This document shows, one piece after another, positions 45,033-54,383 of a DNA stretch of 64,000 nt; within the stretch, counting starts at the first letter, position 1, and each line of letters opens with the position of its first letter. Under the pieces are notes generated by a model, which ran no database searches, was not told the DNA's origin, and saw only the letters and a list, made by a program, of their open reading frames with translations. This DNA comes from Ectopseudomonas guguanensis (GTDB taxonomy: Bacteria > Pseudomonadota > Gammaproteobacteria > Pseudomonadales > Pseudomonadaceae), in NCBI RefSeq assembly GCF_900104265.1, contig NZ_FNJJ01000015.1:1-64000 (forward strand). Reading direction: 5' to 3'. The translations under genes and the position numbers were made by a program.

Positions 45033-45707
45033 TCAGAAATAGCGAGTGGCATCGGGCACGCCAGCGGCAGTGAAACCGGCGGCGCGCAGGCGGCAGCTGT
45101 CGCACTTGCCACAGGCGCGGCCGTCTTCGTCGGCCTGGTAGCAGGAGACGGTCAGCGCATAGTCCACGCCCAGGCGCATACCGGCCTGGATGATCTCGCC
45201 CTTGCTCATCTGCTGCAGCGGCGCACGGATGGCAAAACCCTGACCCTCCACACCGGCCTTGGTCGCCAGGTTGGCCATGCGCTCGAAAGCCTCGACGAAC
45301 TCCGGGCGGCAATCGGGATAGCCTGAGTAGTCCACCGCATTGACGCCGATGAAGATATCGCGCGCCCCCAGCACCTCGGCCCAGCCCAGCGCCAGGGACA
45401 GAAACACCGTGTTGCGCGCCGGCACGTAGGTCACCGGGATGCCTTCGCCCAGGGTTTCCGGAACCGCGATGCTGCTGTCTGTCAGTGCCGAGCCACCGAT
45501 GCCGTTGAGATTCAGGCCGATCACCTTGTGCTCGACCACGCCCAGTTGCCGGGCAACGCGTTCGGCCGCCTGCAGCTCGGCGCGATGACGCTGCCCGTAA
45601 TCGAAGCTCATGCTGTAGCAGGCGTAGCCCTCGGCCCTGGCCATGGCCACCACGGTGGCTGAATCCAGGCCGCCGGAAAGGAGGATGACCGCTTTCTTGT
45701 CGCTCAT
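45033..45707 (-). CDS. queC: 7-cyano-7-deazaguanine synthase
   Basis: The 224-residue enzyme converts CDG to preQ0 in queuosine synthesis, using ATP and ammonia. It has the PP-loop S-G-G-L-D-S-A-T (11-18) and a zinc site of four cysteines, C-Y-Q-A...C-G-K-C-D-S-C near the C-terminus. The start at 45707 (MSDKKAV) is 2 bp after the queE stop, so the two genes are cotranscribed. Confidence 0.97.
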   Translation of the reverse strand: MSDKKAVILLSGGLDSATVVAMARAEGYACYSMSFDYGQRHRAELQAAERVARQLGVVEHKVIGLNLNGIGGSALTDSSIAVPETLGEGIPVTYVPARNTVFLSLALGWAEVLGARDIFIGVNAVDYSGYPDCRPEFVEAFERMANLATKAGVEGQGFAIRAPLQQMSKGEIIQAGMRLGVDYALTVSCYQADEDGRACGKCDSCRLRAAGFTAAGVPDATRYF

Positions 45708-45709
45708 GA

Positions 45710-46357
45710 TCAGTGTCCCGGCTCGTCGTTCCAGAGAATCTTGTGCAGTTGCAGTTGCAGGCGCACCGGCAGGTTGTCCGCCACTATCCAGTCGGCCAGC
45801 GCCCGCGCATCGACCTGCTTGTGACTGGGCGAGAACAGCACCTCGCCGGCTCGGGCCGCCAGGTCGTACTGGATCAGCCTGGACACTGCCCAATCGTAGT
45901 CCTCGCGCGAACAGATGACGAACTTGACCTGGTCATTGGCGGTCAGCCACTCGATGTTCTCGTAACGGTTGCGCTGCACTTCAGCCGAACCGGGCGTCTT
46001 CAGATCCAGCACCTTGCTGACCCGCGGGTCGACGGCCGAGACGTCGAGTGCACCGCTGGTCTCCAGCGACACCTCGTAACCGGCGTCGCACAGACGCGTG
46101 AGCAAGGGGATGCAGTTGGGCTGGGCCAGCGGCTCGCCGCCTGTGACGCAAACGTAACGCGGCCGATAGGCGGCCACCTGATCGAGGATGCTGTCCAGCG
46201 TGACGATTTCGCCGCCGCTGAAGGCGTAGGCGGTGTCACAGTACTGACAGCGCAGGGGGCAGCCGGTCAGGCGCACGAATACCGTTGGCAAGCCGGCGGT
46301 ACGCGTCTCCCCCTGCAGCGAGTAGAAAATCTCGGTGATGCGCAGGGTTTCTTGCAT
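45710..46357 (-). CDS. queE: 7-carboxy-7-deazaguanine synthase
   Basis: The 215-residue radical-SAM protein makes CDG from 6-carboxytetrahydropterin in queuosine biosynthesis. The cluster motif is C-P-L-R-C-Q-Y-C (C-x3-C-x2-C) near residues 33-40, and V-T-G-G-E-P-L follows. The start at 46357 (MQETLRITEI) lies just after an upstream ATG at 46390 that is less likely. Ahead of it is the cpoB terminator. Confidence 0.96.
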   Translation of the reverse strand: MQETLRITEIFYSLQGETRTAGLPTVFVRLTGCPLRCQYCDTAYAFSGGEIVTLDSILDQVAAYRPRYVCVTGGEPLAQPNCIPLLTRLCDAGYEVSLETSGALDVSAVDPRVSKVLDLKTPGSAEVQRNRYENIEWLTANDQVKFVICSREDYDWAVSRLIQYDLAARAGEVLFSPSHKQVDARALADWIVADNLPVRLQLQLHKILWNDEPGH

Positions 46358-46529
46358 GGTAGCCACGGGCGTGATGACGAAACAGGTCATCCGCCTCCGT
46401 TGCGTGGAAAGACAGGAACGTCGGCCGCGGCCGGAGTTCGACGAGGCATGGCGACAAGGACATCAGCCGAGCTGAAACCCCGTGGGCCAAGCGAGCGCGC
46501 ATTCTAATGGATCACGCGAGACCGGATAA

Positions 46530-46558
46530 GAAAAACCCGCGGCAGGCGCGGGTTTTTA
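46530..46558 (-). terminator. Intrinsic terminator after cpoB
   Basis: aaaaacccgcg-cctgc-cgcgggttttt (minus strand) is an 11-bp stem with U-run, 15 bp beyond the cpoB stop. It marks the end of the tol-pal operon. Confidence 0.85.
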
Positions 46559-46574
46559 TTCATCGAATATCGAT

Positions 46575-47387
46575 TTACAGCCGTTGCAAATCGCGCTGGG
46601 CCAGCTGCGCGGCCGAACTGCCCGGATACTGGGCGATCACCTGCTGCAGAATGCCGCGCGCCTTGTCGTTGTTGCCCAGGCGACGCTCGACGTCGGCCAG
46701 CTTGAACAGCGAATCCGGCACCTTGGCGTGGCTCGGATAGGCCTGGCTGACCTTGGCAAAGGCCTGGCCGGCTGCCTGCAGATCGCCCTTGGCCAGGTTC
46801 ACTTCGCCCAGCCAGTACTGCGCGTTGCCGGCGTACTGACTGTTGGGATAACGATTGAGAAAGGCGGCGAATGCCTGCGACGCCTTGTCGAAATCCTTGG
46901 CCTTGATCAGGTCGAAGGCGGCGTCGTAATAGAGTTTTTCCTTGGCCGGATCGCCCGGCTCGGCGCTGGCCTGCTGCTGAGCGGCAGGTGGCGTCGGGGT
47001 GCCATTGGCGTTGATCGCGCCGTTGGCGGAATTCTGTGCGGAAGCTCCACCGGCAGCAGCGCCGGAGGAAATGCGTTGATCCAGATCCTGGTAACGCTCC
47101 AGGCCTTCCTGCTTGAGGCGCTGGATTTCATTCTGCTGTTCTTCGAGCATGCCGCGCAGTTGGGCAATTTCCTGCTGCATCTGCTCGAGCTGATTGAACA
47201 GCATGCCCTGCGCCGAAGCGGGCGCTTGCGCACCCGCTCCGGCGTAGGCGCCGGCCGTACCATAACCCGCCGGTGGATAGCTGCTGCCTTGTTGCATGGA
47301 GCTGCTTTCCAGAACGGGAACCTCAGCAATCGCCGCAAGCGGCATGGCGAGTGTCAGAAGGGTCAGGATACGACGGCAATCACGCAT
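46575..47387 (-). CDS. cpoB: Cell division coordinator CpoB (YbgF)
   Basis: The 270-residue periplasmic protein has a signal peptide (about 1-22, P-L-A-A-I-A), a coiled coil (about 60-100, E-Q-M-Q-Q-E-I-A-Q-L) and C-terminal TPR repeats (about 150-265). It links Tol-Pal to PBP1B-dependent septal peptidoglycan synthesis. It lies 6 bp after pal. Confidence 0.95.
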   Translation of the reverse strand: MRDCRRILTLLTLAMPLAAIAEVPVLESSSMQQGSSYPPAGYGTAGAYAGAGAQAPASAQGMLFNQLEQMQQEIAQLRGMLEEQQNEIQRLKQEGLERYQDLDQRISSGAAAGGASAQNSANGAINANGTPTPPAAQQQASAEPGDPAKEKLYYDAAFDLIKAKDFDKASQAFAAFLNRYPNSQYAGNAQYWLGEVNLAKGDLQAAGQAFAKVSQAYPSHAKVPDSLFKLADVERRLGNNDKARGILQQVIAQYPGSSAAQLAQRDLQRL

Positions 47388-47393
47388 GGCAGC

Positions 47394-47891
47394 TTACTTA
47401 CGCAGCTCTACGCGACGGTTCTGGGCCCAGGACTGCTCGTCGTTGCCAGTGGCAACCGGACGCTCTTCGCCGTAGGAAACCAGTTCCAGCTGAGCCGGGG
47501 AAACGCCCTGCAGAACCAGGTAGCGCTGAACGGCCTTGGCACGACGCTCGCCCAGAGCCATGTTGTACTCACGGGTACCGCGCTCGTCAGCGTGGCCTTC
47601 CAGAACGACGCGAGCGCCGTTGCCTTTCAGGTCCTTGGCGTGTACGTCCAGAGCGCGCATGGCTTCGGCTTTCAGGTCGGAGCTGTCGTACTCGAAGTAG
47701 AAGGTGGTGATAGCGCGCAGAGCAGCTTCTTCGCTCAGGCTGCCATCGACAGCGCCAGTGTTGGCACCGTAGCCAGCGTTCGGGTCGACAGCGCCTTCGC
47801 CAGCAGCGTCGCCGCCTTTGGAGGAGCAACCTACGGCAACGGCGAGAGCCAGGGACAGTGCAGCGAACTTACCGAATTTCAGCATTTCCAT
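47394..47891 (-). CDS. pal: Peptidoglycan-associated lipoprotein Pal/OprL
   Basis: The 165-residue lipoprotein has a lipobox A-V-G-C (Cys about 23) and a C-terminal OmpA-like peptidoglycan-binding domain (G-H-A-D-E-R-G-T-R-E-Y-N, N-R-R-V-E-L). It anchors the outer membrane to the cell wall and binds TolB. The ATG at 47891 (MEMLKFG) matches OprL; an ATG one codon upstream is possible. Confidence 0.97.
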   Translation of the reverse strand: MEMLKFGKFAALSLALAVAVGCSSKGGDAAGEGAVDPNAGYGANTGAVDGSLSEEAALRAITTFYFEYDSSDLKAEAMRALDVHAKDLKGNGARVVLEGHADERGTREYNMALGERRAKAVQRYLVLQGVSPAQLELVSYGEERPVATGNDEQSWAQNRRVELRK

Positions 47892-47945
47892 CATGTAACT
47901 CCTAATGAACCCCAGTTGTGTTAAGCAAAAAGGTGTAGCACCGCA

Positions 47946-49253
47946 TCAGTTCAGGTAAGGGGACCAAGAAGGCTCTCGAACTTCGCCTTGAGCGGTAGGA
48001 AGAGGGAGCCTCACGCGTCCATTGGTGGACGCCAACATCAAGACTCCCCGGCCCTGCTGGCGGGTGGCGTAGATTAGCATGGTGCCATTGGGCGCAACAG
48101 TGGGCGACTCATCCAAACTTGTGTCTGAAAGTATGCGCAAACGGTTGGTTTCCAGGTCCTGCGCAGCCACCTTGAACACGGTGAAACCGTCCTGGCGATG
48201 GATCATCACCAGGGTCTTTTCATCAGCCGACAATTTCGGGTTGGCGTTGTAGTTACCGACGAAGGTCACTCGCTCCACTGCCCCGCTATTGATGTTGGTC
48301 TTGTAGATCTGCGGACGGCCCGCGCGATCCGAGGTGAAGTAAAGGGTCTGACCATCCTTGCCCCAGAAGGGTTCGGTATCGATGGCGTAATGGTTGGTGA
48401 TGCGGCGCATCTGCCGGCTGCCCATGTCCATCACGTAGATTTCCGGGTTGCCGTCGCGCGACAGCACGAAGGCCAAACGATTGCCGTCCGGCGACCAGGC
48501 CGGTGCACCGTTGAGGCCTTCGAAATTGGTGATCTGCTCGCGGCGGCCGGTATCGATGTGCTGCACGAAGATGCGCGGGCGACGCTGCTCGAACGACACG
48601 TATGCGATACGGCGGCCATCCGGCGCGAACGACGGCGAGAGGATCGGCTCGCGCGATTGCAGCAAGGTCACCGCACGGGCACCGTCGTAGTCGGAGCGCT
48701 GCAGGGTGTAACGGGTGTTGTTGGCGCCCATGCGCTCGGCCGTGACGTACAGCAGGCGCGTGGAGAACGCGCCCTTGACGCCGGTGAGCTTCTCGAACGA
48801 CTGGTCGGCGATATGGTGGGCCATGTCGCGCAGCTGGTCGGTACCGCCGCCGACGTTGCCGGTCATCACCTGCTGTTCGGTACTGACGTTGAACAGCGCG
48901 TACTGCACCTGCAGGCGGCCGCCGTTGGGCACGATGTTGCCGACCAGCACGTACTGCGCACCGAGGGCTTTCCAGTCGCGATAGATGACTTCGCTGGCCT
49001 GGGTCGGCAGGCTGATCATGTTCTGCCGCGGGATGGGTTCGAAGTAGCCGGAGTTGCGCAGGTCGTTGCCGATGATCTGCGACATGTCCTCGGGCAGCAC
49101 CGAGCCGCCCTGCCAGCCGAAGGGCACCACGGCGATCGGGGTGGCGCGGTCGGCGCCTTGGGAGATCACCAGCGGATCGGCCGCCTGGACGCTACCGACC
49201 AGCATGACCAGCCCCAGCAGGGCGATACGAATCAGGTTGTTCACAGAGCTCAA
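47946..49253 (-). CDS. tolB: Tol-Pal system beta-propeller protein TolB
   Basis: The 435-residue periplasmic protein has a signal peptide (about 1-24, V-G-S-V-Q-A-A) and a C-terminal six-bladed propeller with repeated S-P-D-G and D-x-x-T-L-x-F-x-S-D blocks. It binds Pal and the TolA domain. Its start overlaps the tolA stop by 4 bp. Confidence 0.97.
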   Translation of the reverse strand: MSSVNNLIRIALLGLVMLVGSVQAADPLVISQGADRATPIAVVPFGWQGGSVLPEDMSQIIGNDLRNSGYFEPIPRQNMISLPTQASEVIYRDWKALGAQYVLVGNIVPNGGRLQVQYALFNVSTEQQVMTGNVGGGTDQLRDMAHHIADQSFEKLTGVKGAFSTRLLYVTAERMGANNTRYTLQRSDYDGARAVTLLQSREPILSPSFAPDGRRIAYVSFEQRRPRIFVQHIDTGRREQITNFEGLNGAPAWSPDGNRLAFVLSRDGNPEIYVMDMGSRQMRRITNHYAIDTEPFWGKDGQTLYFTSDRAGRPQIYKTNINSGAVERVTFVGNYNANPKLSADEKTLVMIHRQDGFTVFKVAAQDLETNRLRILSDTSLDESPTVAPNGTMLIYATRQQGRGVLMLASTNGRVRLPLPTAQGEVREPSWSPYLN

Positions 49254-50230
49254 TCCTCCGGTTTGAAAATGACGCGGCGCTGCCTGTACATGCGGTCGAA
49301 GGTAGCGCGATCCAATTGTTGCATCTCGGGAATACGCCCGACGTTACGTACAGCGGCGACGGCCGAGTTGTCGAACGGCGCATCGCCACTGGAGCGCGAT
49401 ACGCTGGCGTTGGTCACGGTGCCATCGGGCAGCATCTGGATCAGCAGCTCGACGCTCATGCCGCGGCGCGCCGACATCGGTCGCTGCCAGTTCTCGGTGA
49501 TCAGCTTGATGATCAGATCATCGAGGTTGCCGGCCACCTTGTCGCCATGGGTTTCAGCCAGCGCCTGCTGGTTCTGCACGTTGTCCGAGAGCAACTCGGC
49601 CAGCGCCGCCGCCTTCTGATCCTCAGCTGCCTTGCGCCGGGCCTCTTCGGCCTTGCGCTTGGCGTCTTCGGCCGCCTTCTTCTTCGCTGCCTCGGCAGCT
49701 GCCGCCTTTTTCTTCGCCTCTTCTGCAGCGGCCTTTTTCCTGGCCTCTTCAGCGGCTTTCTTCTTCGCCTCTTCCTCGGCGCGCTTCTTGGCGATATCGG
49801 CCTGACGCTTCTGCTCGGCGGCCTTTTCGGCTTCGGCCTTCTTCGCAGCTTCGGCTTTGGCCTGTTCGGCCTTTCGAGCCTCTTCCGCCTGCTTTTGTTC
49901 CTCGGCCTTCTTGGCCGCGGCCTGTCGCTGTGCCTCGGCCTGGGCCTGCTTCTGTTCCTCTGCCTTCTTCTGTTCCAGTCGTTCGGTCTCGAACTGCGGT
50001 GCCGAGGTCTTCTGCGCCTCGCCCGCGACCTTCTGCGTGGTCTGGGTGGTGGCCTGGCTCTGCGACTGCAGCTGATACAGCGTAGCCTGAACCACCGGAC
50101 GCGCCGGCGGCAGCTCCGGCGTGAAGGCGAAGCTGACGAACAGCATGGCGAACATCAGGACATGCAGACCCACGGCCCAGACCACGGGCCAGAAGTAGCT
50201 TTCCGACTGCGAACGCTCGGTCTGCTGCAT
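49250..50230 (-). CDS. tolA: Cell envelope integrity protein TolA
   Basis: The 326-residue protein has one N-terminal membrane segment (about 14-35), a long Ala/Lys/Glu-rich helical domain (about 75-215) and a C-terminal globular domain (about 220-326, W-Q-R-P). It couples TolQR to TolB/Pal. It overlaps tolR by one base (TGATG) and tolB by 4 bp. Confidence 0.97.
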   Translation of the reverse strand: MQQTERSQSESYFWPVVWAVGLHVLMFAMLFVSFAFTPELPPARPVVQATLYQLQSQSQATTQTTQKVAGEAQKTSAPQFETERLEQKKAEEQKQAQAEAQRQAAAKKAEEQKQAEEARKAEQAKAEAAKKAEAEKAAEQKRQADIAKKRAEEEAKKKAAEEARKKAAAEEAKKKAAAAEAAKKKAAEDAKRKAEEARRKAAEDQKAAALAELLSDNVQNQQALAETHGDKVAGNLDDLIIKLITENWQRPMSARRGMSVELLIQMLPDGTVTNASVSRSSGDAPFDNSAVAAVRNVGRIPEMQQLDRATFDRMYRQRRVIFKPED

Positions 50231-50682
50231 CAGGGCGCCTCGGTAATCAATCCGACGTTGCCCACGTCGGCCTGTTGCAGGCCACCCATGGCCGCCATCA
50301 CGGTGCCGTAGTCGACGCTGCGATCACCGCGCACGAACACCTGCACCTGCTTACCCTGGCGACGGTTCTCGGCAATGATCGCCGACACGGCCTGAGTCAT
50401 CTGCTCGAGGGTGGAGGCGCGCTCCTGCTCGGTGTCGACGTCGACCTCGCTGCCCATGTTCCAGTAGTAGGTCTTGTCGGCCTTGATGGAAATGGTCAGC
50501 ACCTGGGCGTCGTTGTCCTGCGGCAGCGCTTCGCTGCTGACCTTGGGCAGGTCGACCTTGACGCCCTGGTTGAGCATCGGCGCGGTGACCATGAAGATGA
50601 CCAGCAGCACCAGCATCACGTCGATGTAGGGCACCACGTTCATCTCGGCGACCGGTTTGCGTCTGTTGCGAATTCTCGCCAT
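50230..50682 (-). CDS. tolR: Tol-Pal system protein TolR
   Basis: The 150-residue ExbD/TolR protein has an N-terminal membrane helix (about 20-40) with the functional Asp in Y-I-D-V-M-L-V-L-L, and a periplasmic domain. With TolQ it forms the proton-driven motor. Confidence 0.97.
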   Translation of the reverse strand: MARIRNRRKPVAEMNVVPYIDVMLVLLVIFMVTAPMLNQGVKVDLPKVSSEALPQDNDAQVLTISIKADKTYYWNMGSEVDVDTEQERASTLEQMTQAVSAIIAENRRQGKQVQVFVRGDRSVDYGTVMAAMGGLQQADVGNVGLITEAP

Positions 50683-50709
50683 GGCTAGAACCTATCCTGT
50701 GCGCGCGTC

Positions 50710-51405
50710 TTAGTCTTCCGAGGTGTGCACCTTGCGGTGCAGGATGGCCTGGAACTCGTCGGCGAAGGTGTAGTAACGGCCGATCAGCATTTCGCCGCGG
50801 GCAGAGAAGCGGTTGTAGGCGATGACCGCCGGAATCGCGGCGAACAGGCCGATGGCGGTGGCGATCAGCGCTTCGGCGATACCCGGGGCGACGGTGGCCA
50901 GGGTGGCCTGCTGCACCTGGGCCAGACCGCGGAAGGAGTTCATGATGCCCCATACGGTACCGAACAGGCCGATGTACGGGCTGGTGGAACCCACGGTGGC
51001 GAGGAACGGCAGCGCGGTTTCCAGCTTTTCCTCCTCGCGGGAGATGGCCACGCGCATGGCGCGCGCCACGCCGTCCATCACCGCATCCGGATCGACGCCC
51101 TGCTGCTGACGCAGGCGGGAGAACTCCTTGAAGCCGGCACGGAAGATCTGCTCCAGACCGGAATCCGGATCAGGATTGCTGCCAGCCTGGCGATACAGCT
51201 TGGACAGGTCGATACCGGACCAGAAACGATCCTCGAAGTTGTCCAGCGCGCGTTTGGCGGCACGCAGCGCATTGCTGCGCTGGAAGATCATCACCCAGGA
51301 AATGACCGATGCGCCCACCAGGGTCAGCATTACCAGCTGAACCAACAGACTGGCGTTACTGATCAGACTCCACATCGACATATGGTCAACGGCGTTAGCT
51401 TCCAC
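50710..51405 (-). CDS. tolQ: Tol-Pal system protein TolQ
   Basis: The 231-residue MotA/ExbB-type protein has three membrane segments (about 18-40, 135-160, 172-195) and the conserved S-P-Y-I-G-L-F-G-T-V-W-G-I-M. It starts 2 bp after ybgC, so the operon is translationally tight. Confidence 0.97.
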   Translation of the reverse strand: MEANAVDHMSMWSLISNASLLVQLVMLTLVGASVISWVMIFQRSNALRAAKRALDNFEDRFWSGIDLSKLYRQAGSNPDPDSGLEQIFRAGFKEFSRLRQQQGVDPDAVMDGVARAMRVAISREEEKLETALPFLATVGSTSPYIGLFGTVWGIMNSFRGLAQVQQATLATVAPGIAEALIATAIGLFAAIPAVIAYNRFSARGEMLIGRYYTFADEFQAILHRKVHTSED

Positions 51406-51407
51406 GC

Positions 51408-51860
51408 TTACTCTCCTGCTGCAATTGGACCCGGCGCCTGCGTCCCGGCGAACGCGTGTCGCAGGGATTCGGGGATAGCCCGGGGTTTCAAGTTGTCGGC
51501 GCGCACACAGGCCACCAGAAACTGCCCTTCGCAGAGCAGCGCATCATCCGCAGCCCGCCTGACCTGTTGACGAAAACGCAGGCTGGCACGGTTCAATTCG
51601 ATCACATCGGCGCTGATCACCAGTTCGTCATCCAGACGCGCCGGCGCGTGGTAACGCGCCTCGGCCGAATGCACGACGAACAACAGGCCCTCACCGGCAA
51701 GCGTCGACTGGGCATAGCCCAGCTCACGCAGGCGCTCGGTGCGAGCCCGCTCCATGAATTTGAGGTAGTTGACGTAGTAGACGATGCCGCCCGCATCGGT
51801 GTCTTCGTAGTAGACCCGGCAATGGTGGCTGAACGGCTGGACTCCGTTTTGCGCGCGCAT
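51408..51860 (-). CDS. ybgC: Tol-Pal-associated acyl-CoA thioesterase
   Basis: The 150-residue hot-dog fold protein has the V-Y-Y-E-D-T-D-A-G-G-I-V-Y-Y-V-N-Y motif near the N-terminus, with catalytic D near 20. YbgC hydrolyses acyl-CoA thioesters and heads the tol-pal operon. The start at 51860 gives family length. Confidence 0.95.
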   Translation of the reverse strand: MRAQNGVQPFSHHCRVYYEDTDAGGIVYYVNYLKFMERARTERLRELGYAQSTLAGEGLLFVVHSAEARYHAPARLDDELVISADVIELNRASLRFRQQVRRAADDALLCEGQFLVACVRADNLKPRAIPESLRHAFAGTQAPGPIAAGE

Positions 51861-51913
51861 ACTCTAGTCCCCGGCCTGCTGCTTGCCAATCCGGCCTGGT
51901 AACAATTTTTTCG

Positions 51914-52966
51914 TCATTCGTCACCCGCATTGAAAAGGTCGCCAACAGGCAAATCACCTGAACGCTTGGGGATGTTCAGCCCGAAGTGCAGGTAGGCGTG
52001 CCGGGTAACCACGCGCCCGCGCGGGGTGCGCATCATGTAACCCTGCTGAATCAGATAAGGCTCGAGCACGTCTTCGATGGTATGGCGCTCCTCGCCGATG
52101 GCCGCAGCCAGGCTGTCCAGGCCCACCGGCCCGCCGTCGAACTTCTCGATCATGGCCAGCAGCAGACGGCGGTCGGAATGGTCGAAGCCGCGCTCGTCGA
52201 CATCCAGCAGGTTCAGCGCCTGATCGGCGATTGCCTGGGAGATATGGCCGGTACCACGCACCTCGGCAAAATCGCGCACGCGGCGCAGCAGGCGGTTGGC
52301 GATACGCGGCGTGCCCCGCGCGCGACGAGCGATCTCGTAGGCGCCCCTGGCCTCGATGGGCAGCCCGAGAATCCCGGCCGAACGCGAGACGATGGTGGCG
52401 AGATCCTCGATACCGTAGAACTCCAGGCGCTGGACAATGCCGAAACGATCACGCAACGGATTGGTCAGCATACCGGCACGGGTGGTGGCACCGACCAGGG
52501 TGAAGGGCGGCAGATCCAGCTTGATCGAGCGCGCCGCAGGGCCTTCGCCGATCATGATGTCGAGCTGAAAATCCTCCATGGCTGGGTACAACACTTCCTC
52601 GACCACAGGAGAAAGTCGATGAATCTCGTCGATGAACAGCACGTCGCCGCTTTCCAGGTTGGTCAGCAGCGCCGCCAGATCCCCCGGACGCTCGAGCACC
52701 GGGCCGGAGGTGCTCTTGATCGAGCTGCCCATCTCCTCGGCGATGATATTGGCCAGGGTGGTCTTGCCCAGCCCCGGCGGGCCGAATATCAGCGTGTGGT
52801 CGAGCGCTTCGGCCCTGCCCCGCGCGGCCTGGATGAACAGCGCCATCTGCTCACGCACTACGGGCTGGCCGATATAGTCGGCTAGGCGCAACGGGCGGAT
52901 GGCACGATCCTGCTGCTCTTCGCGCTCACGTGGACTGGCGGTAATCAGGCGATCGGCTTCGATCAT
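51914..52966 (-). CDS. ruvB: Holliday junction branch migration helicase RuvB
   Basis: The 350-residue AAA+ motor has Walker A G-P-P-G-L-G-K-T-T (about 62-70), Walker B D-E-I-H, and the C-terminal winged helix. It drives branch migration with RuvA. The start at 52966 (MIEADRL) matches family proteins; the frame is open upstream into the palindromic element. Confidence 0.98.
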   Translation of the reverse strand: MIEADRLITASPREREEQQDRAIRPLRLADYIGQPVVREQMALFIQAARGRAEALDHTLIFGPPGLGKTTLANIIAEEMGSSIKSTSGPVLERPGDLAALLTNLESGDVLFIDEIHRLSPVVEEVLYPAMEDFQLDIMIGEGPAARSIKLDLPPFTLVGATTRAGMLTNPLRDRFGIVQRLEFYGIEDLATIVSRSAGILGLPIEARGAYEIARRARGTPRIANRLLRRVRDFAEVRGTGHISQAIADQALNLLDVDERGFDHSDRRLLLAMIEKFDGGPVGLDSLAAAIGEERHTIEDVLEPYLIQQGYMMRTPRGRVVTRHAYLHFGLNIPKRSGDLPVGDLFNAGDE

Positions 52967-52981
52967 CGCAATACTTCCATC

Positions 52982-53124
52982 GACAAGGTGTTGAAGTACG
53001 TCAGCGAGGCAGCCGAGGCTAGGCAAAAACAGGCGAGAAAGCGGAGTTTACGAGTGTAAATGAGCATTTTGAGCCTGTTTTTAACAACGCATCGGCAACG
53101 CAGGTAGTTATTCAACACCTTGTC
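52982..53124. repeat. 143-bp palindromic intergenic element with inverted-repeat ends, between ruvA and ruvB
   Basis: The ends are perfect 14-bp inverted repeats: GACAAGGTGTTGAA (52982-52995) and TTCAACACCTTGTC (53111-53124). Inside, aaaaacaggc and gcctgttttt form a second inverted pair (about 53026-53035 and 53080-53089), and gtttac-gagt-gtaaat a third around 53046-53061. The right end includes two of the three bases of the ruvA stop codon (53123-53125). It looks like a MITE or a structured repeat rather than a normal spacer. Confidence 0.65.
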
Positions 53125-53728
53125 ACGCCATGCCGCGCAACGCGCGACGAATCAAATCTTCACTGCTCATACCATCCTCCTTGATGGCGGCAACTGCCCG
53201 GCTGGCCTCCTGCGGCTTGTAGCCGAGGGAGATCAACGCGCTGACGGCGTCGTTCTCCGCGCTTGAGACTGCCTGCGCCAGTTGAGGTTCAACCACCAGA
53301 GGCGCGATGGACGGTATCGATTCCCAGGCCTTGAAGCGATCCTTGAGCTCCACCAGCAGACGCTCGGCGGTTTTCTTGCCGACACCCGGCACCTTGACCA
53401 GGGCGGCCGTGTCCTGCGCCTGCACGCAACGCACCAGCTCATCGACCTCGAGCCCGGACATCAAGGCCAGCGCCAGTTTCGGGCCGACGCCATTGAGGCG
53501 GATCAGCTCGCGAAACAGCTCTCGCTCGCGCTTCTCGAAAAAGCCGTAGAGCAGATGCGCATCTTCACGCACCACCAGATGAGTGTGCAGGGTTACCGGC
53601 TCACCCACCGCAGGCAGACGATATAGGGTCGTCATCGGCACTTCCAGCTCATAACCGACGCCATTCACATCCAGAAGCAAATGCGGCGGCTGCTTCTCCG
53701 CCAGGGTGCCGCGCAAACGTCCGATCAC
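53123..53728 (-). CDS. ruvA: Holliday junction DNA-binding protein RuvA
   Basis: The 201-residue protein has the three RuvA domains: OB fold (1-65), tandem HhH motifs (about 70-140, L-N-G-V-G-P-K-L-A and V-P-G-V-G-K-K-T-A) and a C-terminal UBA-like domain that contacts RuvB. It starts 21 bp after ruvC. Its TGA stop lies in the right end of the palindromic element. Confidence 0.98.
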   Translation of the reverse strand: MIGRLRGTLAEKQPPHLLLDVNGVGYELEVPMTTLYRLPAVGEPVTLHTHLVVREDAHLLYGFFEKRERELFRELIRLNGVGPKLALALMSGLEVDELVRCVQAQDTAALVKVPGVGKKTAERLLVELKDRFKAWESIPSIAPLVVEPQLAQAVSSAENDAVSALISLGYKPQEASRAVAAIKEDGMSSEDLIRRALRGMA

Positions 53729-53749
53729 CGCTGTTTTCCTTTGATTCGA

Positions 53750-54274
53750 TTACAAACGAAGACGGCCGCCGCGGCGCTTGGCGCCGGCCAGCCCATGGGG
53801 AATGAGACTCTGCCGATGATGGGCATGGCACAGGGCGATACCCAGGGCGTCGGAGGCATCGATCTGCGGCTTCTGCACCAGCTTCAGCAGGTGCATGACC
53901 ATCATCTGCACCTGCTGCTTGTCCGCCGCTCCGGTGCCGACCACCGCCTGCTTGACCTGGGTCGCGGTGTATTCGCACACCTCAAGCCCTGCCTCCACCG
54001 CGGCGACGATGGCTGCGCCACGCGCCTGCCCCAGCTTGAGCGCCGAATCGGCATTGCGCGCCATGAAAACCTGCTCGATCCCCATGGTCACCGGGCCATG
54101 GGTGCGAATCACCTCGCTGACGCCGCGAAAGACGATCTGCAGACGCTCGGCCAAGGGACCGTTGCCGGTACGAATGCAGCCCGAGGCCACGTACTCGCAG
54201 CCACGCCCGGTATCGCGTACCACGCCATAGCCGGTGATGCGCGAACCGGGATCGATTCCTAGGATGAGGGTCAT
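53750..54274 (-). CDS. ruvC: Holliday junction resolvase RuvC
   Basis: The 174-residue RNase H-like nuclease has the catalytic D7 (G-I-D-P-G-S-R-I-T-G-Y-G), E of M-G-I-E-Q-V-F and D-A-S-D-A-L near the C-terminus. It cuts Holliday junctions made accessible by RuvAB. Confidence 0.98.
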   Translation of the reverse strand: MTLILGIDPGSRITGYGVVRDTGRGCEYVASGCIRTGNGPLAERLQIVFRGVSEVIRTHGPVTMGIEQVFMARNADSALKLGQARGAAIVAAVEAGLEVCEYTATQVKQAVVGTGAADKQQVQMMVMHLLKLVQKPQIDASDALGIALCHAHHRQSLIPHGLAGAKRRGGRLRL

Positions 54275-54383
54275 GTCGGCAACTGTCTATTTATCCAGTT
54301 GGCGAGTATACGGGGGTCCTCATGCGCCGTCACTCGCGACGCGCCCGAGGAACCAGAGAAAACCGCAGGCACGCACGGCGGGC

